DNA from: SURF-24 sp964537965
GTDB lineage: Bacteria > Bacteroidota > Ignavibacteria > Ignavibacteriales > SURF-24
Length of the DNA stretch: 16,498 bases
NCBI GenBank assembly: GCA_964537965.1
Contig: CAZIDB010000102.1
Location: 1 to 16,498 of the forward strand
Direction: 5' to 3'
The notes under the pieces are model-generated. The model did not search any database and had not been told where the DNA came from. It was given only the letters and a program-made list of their open reading frames with translations. Position 1 is the first letter of the stretch. Every line of letters begins with the position of its first letter. The translations under genes and the position numbers were made by a program. This document shows positions 5,846 to 12,830 of this stretch, piece by piece.

Positions 5846-6940
5846 TTGGAAGAAAAAAATATAACAAACCAGAATCCCGAAGGGCAGGATCAATCCCAGG
5901 GAAAAGGCGGCAACAAACAGGAAGGGCGTAAGAAGTTTTACTATAACAGGTATCGCAGAAGAAAATTTCCACATGTAAATAAACAGGCTTCAGAATCCCC
6001 GCAAAAAAAGACTTCATTTAAAAAAGTTTCTATTGTTGTTCCGCTCTATAATGAAGAAGAATCCTTGAGACCGCTTGTATTCGAAATTAAAAAAGCTATG
6101 CGCGGCTTAAGCTGCGATTATGAAGTATTGCTTGTAGATGACGGCAGTAATGACGGGTCGCTTAAGGTAATCAAGGAAATTGTAAAACAGGATCAGAAAT
6201 TCCGGTATATCAGCTTCAGAAAAAATTACGGCAAGTCTGCTGCGCTTCAGATGGGCTTTAAAAATATTACAGGTGATGCTGTTATAACAATGGATGCCGA
6301 CTTGCAGGATGACCCGAATGAAATTCCTAACCTGATTATGAAACTTGAAGAAGGTTATGATCTTGTTTCCGGTTGGAAAAAGAAAAGATTTGACCCGTTT
6401 ATTAAACGTCAATCATCTAAGTTTTTTAACTTTGTTACAAAGGTGATGAGCAGAATAAAGATTCATGATTTTAATTGCGGGTTAAAAGCTTACCGCCGTG
6501 AAGTTGTAAAAAATATTAGTGTTTACGGAGAATTGCACAGATATATGCCTGTATTAGCAGGCTGGCAGGGATACAGAATTTCTGAAATTGTAGTAAGGCA
6601 TCATCCGCGCAGGTACGGAAAAACCAAGTTCGGCATATCACGTTTCTTTAAAGGTTTTATAGATTTGCTTACCGTAATGTTTGTAACCCGTTATGTACAA
6701 AGACCAATGCATCTGTTTGGATTTCTTGGCGCTCTTGCATTCCTTGTCGGTTTTATAGTGAACGGTTACCTTTCATATGAATGGCTGTCCGGAAAATCCT
6801 TAAGCAATCGTCCTTTGTTACTCTTTGGTATATTATTAATTATTGTCGGCGTTCAGTTCTTCTCTGTTGGTTTACTTGGAGAATTGATGGTGCATAATGC
6901 ACACGACGATAAAATATATGATATAAAAGACAGAAATTAA
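5846..6940 (+). CDS. GT2 polyisoprenyl-phosphate glycosyltransferase (DPM1/GtrB/ArnC-like), 364 aa
   Basis: The enzyme moves a sugar from a nucleotide donor to undecaprenyl phosphate at the inner face of the membrane, supplying a lipid-linked sugar for surface glycans. The GT-A domain starts at VSIVVPLYNEEESL (61-74), with EVLLVDDGSNDGS (93-105), the metal-binding DAD at 150-152 within MDADLQDDPNEI, and YGKTKFG (257-263) typical of this subgroup. Two C-terminal membrane helices lie at about 287-310 and 323-345. The first 60 residues are an unusual Gln/Gly/Lys/Arg-rich tail (GKGGNKQEGRKK, RYRRRK), probably cytosolic and disordered. The only usable start is TTG 5846, because TAA at 5843 is in frame just before it and the next Met is inside the catalytic domain; TGGAA at 5835-5839 may serve as SD. 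It is followed by a terminator. Confidence 0.88.
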   Translation: MEEKNITNQNPEGQDQSQGKGGNKQEGRKKFYYNRYRRRKFPHVNKQASESPQKKTSFKKVSIVVPLYNEEESLRPLVFEIKKAMRGLSCDYEVLLVDDGSNDGSLKVIKEIVKQDQKFRYISFRKNYGKSAALQMGFKNITGDAVITMDADLQDDPNEIPNLIMKLEEGYDLVSGWKKKRFDPFIKRQSSKFFNFVTKVMSRIKIHDFNCGLKAYRREVVKNISVYGELHRYMPVLAGWQGYRISEIVVRHHPRRYGKTKFGISRFFKGFIDLLTVMFVTRYVQRPMHLFGFLGALAFLVGFIVNGYLSYEWLSGKSLSNRPLLLFGILLIIVGVQFFSVGLLGELMVHNAHDDKIYDIKDRN

Positions 6941-6965
6941 ACGGGATTTTTACTTAGAATTTTAT

Positions 6966-7000
6966 AAGCAGAGTTATAATAATAATTCTGCTTTTTTTTG
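6966..7000 (+). terminator. Intrinsic terminator after the GT2 gene
   Basis: AAGCAGAGTTA (6966-6976) pairs with TAATTCTGCTT (6983-6993) around a 6-base loop with one G-T pair, followed by a run of eight T at 6992-6999. It separates the GT2 gene from the main glycan operon. The stretch 7000-7052 holds no gene that I can see. Confidence 0.8.
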
Positions 7001-7040
7001 ATGACTGCATTTTAACATTCACTCACCATTCTAAATTACG

Positions 7041-7073
7041 TTAAATCTTTAGCGGGATTTTCCTATATTTACG
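7041..7073 (+). promoter_or_regulatory. Possible promoter of the glycan operon
   Basis: TATATTTA (7064-7071), within the 14-base string TTCCTATATTTACG also found at 705-718, is preceded after 20 bases by TTA (7041-7043), one base off the -33 TTG. RNA start near 7078 would put the proposed GT4 start (7104) about 26 bases into the message. Confidence 0.35.
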
Positions 7074-7103
7074 GCGTTATTATCAACTAAAAGAGTTACA
7101 AAA

Positions 7104-8255
7104 ATTAAAAGAAAGATTATAATTATTGGTCCGGCTTATCCTTACAGGGGCGGAAATTCGCTGTTTGTTTCAAGTCTTTTTGAGGCTCTCGGGAATAATT
7201 TCGAGGTGAAAATCTTTAATTATAAACTTCTTTATCCCTCGTTTCTTTTTCCCGGCAAAACCCAGTTTGATGAAAGTAAAAAATTGGTTAAAAGCATTCC
7301 GAGCGAAAGAATTGTGAATTCAATTTCTCCGTTAAACTGGATAAGTGTTGCAGGTAAAGTTAAAAAGGAAAATGCTGATCTTGTTGTGTTCGATTGGTGG
7401 CACCCGTTTTTCTCATTCTGCCATTTTACAATTTCAACTTTAATTAAAGCGAAGTATAAAAGAAGGATTCTTTTCATAACAGAAAATGTAATCTCGCACG
7501 AAGGAAATTTACCGGATAAGATGCTTACAAAAATTGGATTGTGCAACGCTGATTCTTTCCTGGCGCTTTCCGATGATGTGGTTAAAAGCTTAAATAGTTA
7601 TAATTACAAGCAAAAGATTTACAGGTCTGAACTACCGGTTTATGACTGGTACAAAACGGAAAATAACGAACAGAATAATTCACTTAAGGCTAATCTTGGA
7701 TTTAAGGAAGAAGATAAAATCCTTTTGTTCTTTGGATATGTAAGGAAGTATAAAGGGCTGGATATTCTTATTGAAGCGATGAAGATGTTGGTTGATGAAG
7801 AGGAAAAATATAAATTACTTATTGTTGGTGAATTTTATGACGATCCAAAAATTTATAAAGATCAGATAAACAGATTGGGACTTAATAATAATATTCGGAT
7901 TATTAATGAGTATGTTCCGAACGAAGAAGTTGGAAAATACTTTAACATAAGTGATGTGGTTGTTCTTCCTTACAGAAGCGCTACACAAAGCGGAATACTA
8001 AATATTGCATACGGATTTAACAAACCTGTTATTGTAACAAAAGTGGGCGGTTTAACGGAATCTGTTGAAGATGGAAAAACAGGCGTTGTGGTTGATGAAG
8101 CACTGCCGGTTAAAATTGCAGATGCGGTAAGAAAATATTATAACTTAGCTCGTACAATAAATTTTAAAGATAATGTAACCAATGCATCTAAGCAGAATTC
8201 ATTTAACAAGATTAGCGGAATATTTGAACAAATAATTTCGGAAACAGTAAAATGA
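7104..8255 (+). CDS. GT4 family glycosyltransferase, apparent non-canonical ATT start
   Basis: This GT-B retaining glycosyltransferase is probably a cytosolic enzyme adding a sugar to a lipid-linked glycan. The usual calling point is GTG 7206, but the frame is open back to 7053 and encodes KRKIIIIGPAYPYRGGNS, the first beta strand and Gly-rich loop that open the N-terminal Rossmann domain of this group. No ATG, GTG or TTG lies in frame upstream of 7206. ATT 7104 is where the family's MKRK-type start would fall, giving 383 residues. The C-terminal domain has LLFFGYVRKYKGLDILIEA, KLLIVGEFY and VVVLPYRSATQSGILNIAYGF (motif at 7971-7997), where the usual EX7E glutamates are replaced, as in a known GT4 subgroup. 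The stop overlaps the next gene (ATGA at 8252-8255). Family is sure; the start is not. Confidence 0.88.
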   Translation: MKRKIIIIGPAYPYRGGNSLFVSSLFEALGNNFEVKIFNYKLLYPSFLFPGKTQFDESKKLVKSIPSERIVNSISPLNWISVAGKVKKENADLVVFDWWHPFFSFCHFTISTLIKAKYKRRILFITENVISHEGNLPDKMLTKIGLCNADSFLALSDDVVKSLNSYNYKQKIYRSELPVYDWYKTENNEQNNSLKANLGFKEEDKILLFFGYVRKYKGLDILIEAMKMLVDEEEKYKLLIVGEFYDDPKIYKDQINRLGLNNNIRIINEYVPNEEVGKYFNISDVVVLPYRSATQSGILNIAYGFNKPVIVTKVGGLTESVEDGKTGVVVDEALPVKIADAVRKYYNLARTINFKDNVTNASKQNSFNKISGIFEQIISETVK

Positions 8256-9382
8256 TTCTTAAAACGGATTGCAGATATTTCCCGGGTGACAGGCCATGCC
8301 GGTTTAATAAACAGTCTGGTACAATGTGCGATGACTGCGGCGAGTATTCACCGGTTGGATTTAAAATAATTATAATCAAACTTGATGCACCGGGAGATGT
8401 TCTAAGAACAACTTCTTTGCTGCCTTCATTAAAGCATCAGTTTCCCAATTGTCATATTACCTGGGTTACAAAAAATAATTCAAGAGATTTTTTCTTTCAC
8501 AACGACCTTGTGGATAACCTGCTGATATTTGAAAATCCGGAAACACTTCATCGTTTGATGGTAGAAGATTTTGATTTGCTTATTCATCCTGACGCTTCAC
8601 CGGTAAGCGCTCCGCTTGCTTCCATCGTAATGGCAAAAGAGAAAAAGGGATTTGGAATGAATTCATTCGGTAAAATTTATTCCTTTAATCCGGAAGCAGA
8701 TGAATGGCTTGAGATGGGCGCTTTTGATGAATATAAAAAGAGAAACACAAAAACATACCAGCAGATAATTCATGAGATTGCAGGGCTTGAGTACAGGAAA
8801 AGTCCCATCCAGCTTTATCTTAGTCTTGATGAGATTAAATTCAAGAATAAATTTTATAGCGAGAAAAATCTTAGCCGGTATAGGTTTTTGGTTGGTTTAA
8901 ATACCGGTGCCAGTAGCCGGTGGCAATATAAAAAGTGGCGGCTTGATGGTTATATCGATCTTATTAAATTGTTGAAACAGAATCCTGAAATAGGTATTCT
9001 TTTATATGGCGGTCCTGAGGAAGAAGAAAGAAACAAAACTCTGCTGCAGCATTATCCTGATTTAATTGATACAGGTACCCGGAATTCTACAAGGGATTTC
9101 CTGTCCCTGCTTGATATGACGGATATTCTTGTTACGGGCGATACAATGGCTTTGCATGCAGCTACTGCGCTAAAGAAAAGAGTTGTCTGTCTGTTTGGTC
9201 CAACTTCATTTAATGAAATTGAAGATTACGAGCTTGTGCACAAAATAATTCCACAAATGGATTGCCTTGTATGCTATAAACAGAAATGCGATTTTAATCC
9301 AAGTTGTATGGATCTGATTTCTCCGGAAATGGTTTATGATGCTATCAATCAATCAATAATAGAAGTGGCGGCTTTAAAATAA
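8252..9382 (+). CDS. GT9 family glycosyltransferase (heptosyltransferase-like) with Cys-rich N terminus, 376 aa
   Basis: This is an inverting GT-B enzyme of the ADP-heptose:LPS heptosyltransferase family, acting on the cytosolic face during lipopolysaccharide or related glycan assembly. DAPGDVLRTTSLLPSLK (45-61) is the N-terminal GD-L-T-P signature (KLDAPGD and LPSLK). The donor-binding half has LNTGASSRWQYKKW (216-229), GDTMALHAATALKK (296-309) and LFGPTS (314-319). A C-terminal Cys cluster (C338, C341, C346, C352 in DCLVCYKQKC and PSC) is common in WaaF-type proteins. In addition, residues 1-36 carry C7, C16, C26 and C29 (CRYFPGDRPC, MCDDC), an N-terminal metal-binding-like extension found in a subset of GT9 proteins. 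It starts by ATGA overlap with the GT4 gene and abuts the methyltransferase gene without a gap. Confidence 0.9.
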   Translation: MILKTDCRYFPGDRPCRFNKQSGTMCDDCGEYSPVGFKIIIIKLDAPGDVLRTTSLLPSLKHQFPNCHITWVTKNNSRDFFFHNDLVDNLLIFENPETLHRLMVEDFDLLIHPDASPVSAPLASIVMAKEKKGFGMNSFGKIYSFNPEADEWLEMGAFDEYKKRNTKTYQQIIHEIAGLEYRKSPIQLYLSLDEIKFKNKFYSEKNLSRYRFLVGLNTGASSRWQYKKWRLDGYIDLIKLLKQNPEIGILLYGGPEEEERNKTLLQHYPDLIDTGTRNSTRDFLSLLDMTDILVTGDTMALHAATALKKRVVCLFGPTSFNEIEDYELVHKIIPQMDCLVCYKQKCDFNPSCMDLISPEMVYDAINQSIIEVAALK

Positions 9383-10195
9383 ATGCTATATGATCCTGTA
9401 AAAAATATTTTTGCAAACGTAATCCGCAGGTTTCCAATCCTGCGAATTCTTTTTTATAAAATTCTTGATTTGATGTTTCTGCGTTCCTGGTTTGTTAGAA
9501 GAGAATTAAGAAAGCTGAGGAAAGAATTTGGCGGTAAAGAAATTTCAATTTATGACGCAGGGACAGGCTATGGGCAGTATACCTATTTCATGTCAGAAAA
9601 GTTAAACCCGAACAAAATTTTGGCTGTTGATGTTAAAGAGGATTGGATTAAAGACTGTGAATTATTCTTTGCTTTACGAAATAAAAAGAATGTTGCTTTT
9701 GCAGTTGAAGATTTAACCCTGATCGATCATTCGCAAAAATTTGATCTTATTACATGTATAGATGTAATGGAACATATTGAAGAAGATGTAAAAGTGTTTA
9801 ACAATTTTTATAAAGCGCTTAAACCCGGCGGATTCTTATTGATTAATTCGCCGTCTATATATGGCGGCAGCGATGTACACGATGAGCACGATGAAAGTTT
9901 TATTGGTGAGCACGCAAGAGATGGCTATTCATATGAAGATTTGAAAAGTAAACTTGAACCGATAGGATTTTCAGTTTATCAATCGAAGTATACATATGGA
10001 TTCTGGGGAGATAAAAGCTGGCGGCTTGGAATTAAATACCCGATGAAAATGCTTAATGTATCCAAACTATTATTGTTGGTACTGCCGGTTTATTATCTCA
10101 TTACCTTTCCATTCACATTTTTGTTGATGATGATTGATTACAAGAGTGAGAACAAAGTTGGTTCGGGTATAAATTTTATTGCAAAGAAAATATAA
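9383..10195 (+). CDS. Class I SAM-dependent methyltransferase, membrane-anchored C terminus, 270 aa
   Basis: The Rossmann core has SAM motif I YDAGTGYGQYTYF (57-69), the acidic strand-2 end AVDVKE (81-86), motif post-I/II FDLITCIDVMEHI (120-132) and the ALKPGGFLLINSPS helix-strand (145-158). After it come DVHDEHDESF, rich in His and Asp (164-173), and a hydrophobic segment at about 228-251 that probably anchors or hairpins in the membrane. The methyl acceptor cannot be told; by context it is a glycan residue or lipid-linked intermediate. The ATG directly follows the GT9 stop codon (TAA 9380-9382), so expression is probably coupled. No other SD is needed or seen. Confidence 0.85.
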   Translation: MLYDPVKNIFANVIRRFPILRILFYKILDLMFLRSWFVRRELRKLRKEFGGKEISIYDAGTGYGQYTYFMSEKLNPNKILAVDVKEDWIKDCELFFALRNKKNVAFAVEDLTLIDHSQKFDLITCIDVMEHIEEDVKVFNNFYKALKPGGFLLINSPSIYGGSDVHDEHDESFIGEHARDGYSYEDLKSKLEPIGFSVYQSKYTYGFWGDKSWRLGIKYPMKMLNVSKLLLLVLPVYYLITFPFTFLLMMIDYKSENKVGSGINFIAKKI

Positions 10196-10198
10196 GTT

Positions 10199-10214
10199 TC
10201 TTCTTTAAAGAAGA
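10199..10214. other. 16-bp perfect palindrome (TCTTCTTTAAAGAAGA)
   Basis: It lies four bases after the methyltransferase stop in the 58-base gap before the YfhO gene. There is no T run after it, so a terminator is unlikely; a hairpin affecting message stability or a protein-binding site is possible. It is too short to be sure it is more than chance. Confidence 0.3.
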
Positions 10215-10253
10215 GATTTGAAATAAATTAATTCTTTTTGTTCCGGAGAAAAA

Positions 10254-12779
10254 ATGTCTAAAGAGAAAAAACAAGTAAGGAATTTAAGACCACAGCAGAA
10301 ATCATTTTTAAGTGATTTTAATATCGACAGAATTATTCCCGCAAAATACCAGGCGCCTGCCGCGCTTGTAGTTTTGCTGCTGTTGTTAATGATTTTCTTC
10401 TCTCCACTTTATTTTGGCGGTAAAACATTTTACTCTGCCGATATTGTGACGAGTAAAAGCATGGTTAATTACGTTCACCAGGAACGCGACGGATATACAC
10501 TTTGGAATCCATATATATTCGGCGGAATGCCTGCACATGCAATTTCTGTCGGCTATAAATGGTTTAACCTTATTTATGTTGGAGTAACAGCATTACGTTC
10601 TGTATTAACCGGCTTTTTTGAAAATGAATATACGATGTGGACGTTTTACCTGTTGCTGCTTGCAATAACAAGTTTCTTTTTTGTAAAGCATCTTGTTAAG
10701 GATAACCTTATAAGTTTATTTGCGGCAGTAGCCACAACATTTTCTACCGGCTTAATAGTTTTTCTGTTCATTGGTCATGTTACAAAGCTTACTGCGCTAT
10801 GCATGTATCCTTTAATATTTCTTATTCTTTTACGGTTCCAAACAAAAATTAAACTTTTGGATGTGGCAATATTAATTGTTGCATTGCAGATATTTGTTCA
10901 GGGCTGGCACGTTCAGATTATATTTTATACTTTGCTTTCAGTCGGAATTTATTTCCTTTATTACTTTGCAAGCTCGCTGATAAAAAAGGAAAAAACACTT
11001 ACTATTCAATTAGTAAAATCTGCCGGAATATTTATCGCTGCTGCATTAATTGCATTACTCATACAGGCAGATAACTTTACACAAATCTGGAATTATACTC
11101 CTTACTCAACAAGAGGAACGAAAAGTCTTGTTGAATTGCAAAGCCCGGATTCTAAAAAAACAGAATCGGATTTTTATGAATATGCAACCAACTGGTCATT
11201 TTCTCCGGGCGAGGTAATGACTTTTATTATTCCATCATATTACGGATTTGGAAATTCAACATATAAAGGTCCTTTAACAAATAACCAGGAATATAAGGTT
11301 AATACGTATTTCGGCCAGATGATGTTTGTTGATGTTGCAATGTATATGGGCGTAATAGTTTTCTTCCTTGCCTTGTTTGGAATGATAACCTGTTGGAAAA
11401 ACCGGTTTGTTAGGTACCTTACAATAGTAACCGTTCTTGCCTTGCTAATTTCTTTCGGCAGAACTTTTTCTCCGGTGTTTGATTTGATGTTCTATTATTT
11501 CCCTTACTTCGATAAATTCCGCGTACCTTCAATGATTTTAGTCCTAGTTCAGCTAAGCATTCCTATGCTTGCTGCTTTTGGCCTTCAGAAAGTTATTTCA
11601 TTAAAAACGGAAAAAGATTTACGTGCAGAAAATATTGTAAAGTATGCAGCTTATGTTTTTTCAGCCTTGTTCGTAATTTCATTGGTGTTAAACGGAGTTA
11701 TTAAAGACTGGTTTACGGCAAGAATGATTGATTCCGGAAAAAACGCAGATTACCTTCGCGCATTATCGGAACATGCTTCTGAAATGTTTATAAGTGATGT
11801 AATGTTTGCCTTTGCCTTGTCTGCAATTACTTTCTGGCTGGCAATTGGAGCAATTAAATCAAGTTTGAGCAAAAATGTATTTGTGCTTGGTGTTATTATT
11901 CTTACTCTAATTGATCTGTGGCGAATTGATAGCCGTGGCGCTGAATATATTGAGTATTCTGATATTAAAAAGATATTTAACGAACCCTCCTATGTCTCAA
12001 TTATTAAAAAGCAGAATGATAAAGAACCATTCCGTATTCTTAACCTTAAGCAGGATGGCTCTATCGGCTCACTTGGTCAGAATTCAAATTATCATGCGTA
12101 TTTCTTAATGCAGGATATATTTGGTTACTCGGGTGTAAAACCCCGCGCATATCAGGATATTTTAGATGTGCTGGGTAATGTTCCTTTTAACAAAACGCTG
12201 CTGAGAATGCTTAACGTTGAATATGTTATTTTTGACAGAGCATATGCAAATCCGGGTTTAAGTTTTGTAGACAGTACAAGGGGAAACGTGGTGTACAAAA
12301 ATGACTATGTACTGCCACGCGCTTACTTTGTGAACAGGATAGAAACTAAACCGATGCTGGAAGTACTGAATGCAATTAAAGAAAACCAGTTTGATCCTAA
12401 AGATGTTGCATATATTGAAGACGGAAATATTAAAGTTGATATTCCGGATAGTACAGCTTCAGTTAAATCAATTGACTATAAAGATGAGCACATTACAATA
12501 ACTGCTTTAGCAAGCGGAAATAATTTTATGTTCCTTGGGGATACATATTTCCCAAACGGCTGGAAAGCTTATGTTGATGGTAAAGAAACAGAGATTTACA
12601 AAGTTAATCATGGTTTCAGAGGTGTAATCGTGCCTAAAGGTGAGCATAAAGTTGAATTCATTTATGCACCCAAAAGCTTCTTTATAAGCAAATATATTGC
12701 GTTGTCATTCAGCGCACTTGTGGTTCTAGGGTTAGTGCTTGGAATTTTTATGGATGTGAGAAAGAAAAAAGCAGAGTAG
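10254..12779 (+). CDS. YfhO family membrane protein (GT-C-like), 841 aa
   Basis: This is a large polytopic inner-membrane protein. After a basic cytosolic tail (1-30), hydrophobic helices begin at about 33-55 and recur at about 125-145, 152-172, 180-192, 200-270, 358-378, 386-402, 425-445, 463-482, 512-533 and 540-555. A soluble extracytoplasmic domain (about 560-800) contains the YfhO signature MFLGDTYFPNGWKAYVDGKE (759-778) and the following VNHGFRGVIVPKGEHKVEFIY, and a last helix lies at about 810-833. In the first loop, YSADIVTSKS (60-69) and WNPYIFGGMPAH (84-95) resemble the acidic loop and W-x-P-GGMP features of GT-C enzymes that use polyprenyl-linked sugars outside the membrane. YfhO of B. 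subtilis is linked to teichoic acid glycosylation, and GT-C activity here is inferred. SD GGAG (10244-10247) fits the ATG. Position among GTs and before a flippase agrees with a role in glycan decoration. Confidence 0.87.
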   Translation: MSKEKKQVRNLRPQQKSFLSDFNIDRIIPAKYQAPAALVVLLLLLMIFFSPLYFGGKTFYSADIVTSKSMVNYVHQERDGYTLWNPYIFGGMPAHAISVGYKWFNLIYVGVTALRSVLTGFFENEYTMWTFYLLLLAITSFFFVKHLVKDNLISLFAAVATTFSTGLIVFLFIGHVTKLTALCMYPLIFLILLRFQTKIKLLDVAILIVALQIFVQGWHVQIIFYTLLSVGIYFLYYFASSLIKKEKTLTIQLVKSAGIFIAAALIALLIQADNFTQIWNYTPYSTRGTKSLVELQSPDSKKTESDFYEYATNWSFSPGEVMTFIIPSYYGFGNSTYKGPLTNNQEYKVNTYFGQMMFVDVAMYMGVIVFFLALFGMITCWKNRFVRYLTIVTVLALLISFGRTFSPVFDLMFYYFPYFDKFRVPSMILVLVQLSIPMLAAFGLQKVISLKTEKDLRAENIVKYAAYVFSALFVISLVLNGVIKDWFTARMIDSGKNADYLRALSEHASEMFISDVMFAFALSAITFWLAIGAIKSSLSKNVFVLGVIILTLIDLWRIDSRGAEYIEYSDIKKIFNEPSYVSIIKKQNDKEPFRILNLKQDGSIGSLGQNSNYHAYFLMQDIFGYSGVKPRAYQDILDVLGNVPFNKTLLRMLNVEYVIFDRAYANPGLSFVDSTRGNVVYKNDYVLPRAYFVNRIETKPMLEVLNAIKENQFDPKDVAYIEDGNIKVDIPDSTASVKSIDYKDEHITITALASGNNFMFLGDTYFPNGWKAYVDGKETEIYKVNHGFRGVIVPKGEHKVEFIYAPKSFFISKYIALSFSALVVLGLVLGIFMDVRKKKAE

Positions 12780-12791
12780 AAAACTGAAATT

Positions 12792-12830
12792 ATGAATCGT
12801 CAATTGAAATTAATAAGTAACTGGTGTTAA
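12792..12830 (+). other. 12-codon open frame overlapping the flippase start
   Basis: ATG 12792 opens MNRQLKLISNWC and stops at TAA 12828-12830, seven bases beyond the first base of the GTG start codon of the flippase (different frame). It fills the 44-base gap after the YfhO gene. No SD is obvious for it. It may couple translation of the weakly signalled flippase gene, or be chance. Confidence 0.25.

Noticed and set aside
5846..6027. Possible separate small gene encoding the Gln/Lys/Arg-rich N-terminal 60 residues of the GT2
   Set aside because: The frame runs without a break into the GT-A domain and no other start exists before the catalytic motifs.
10196..10253. Terminator between the methyltransferase and YfhO genes
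   Set aside because: The palindrome at 10199-10214 is AT-rich and has no T run after it, so read-through is more likely.
11911..12108. 65-codon frame inside the YfhO gene
   Set aside because: It is a shifted frame within the conserved soluble domain of YfhO, with no own signals.
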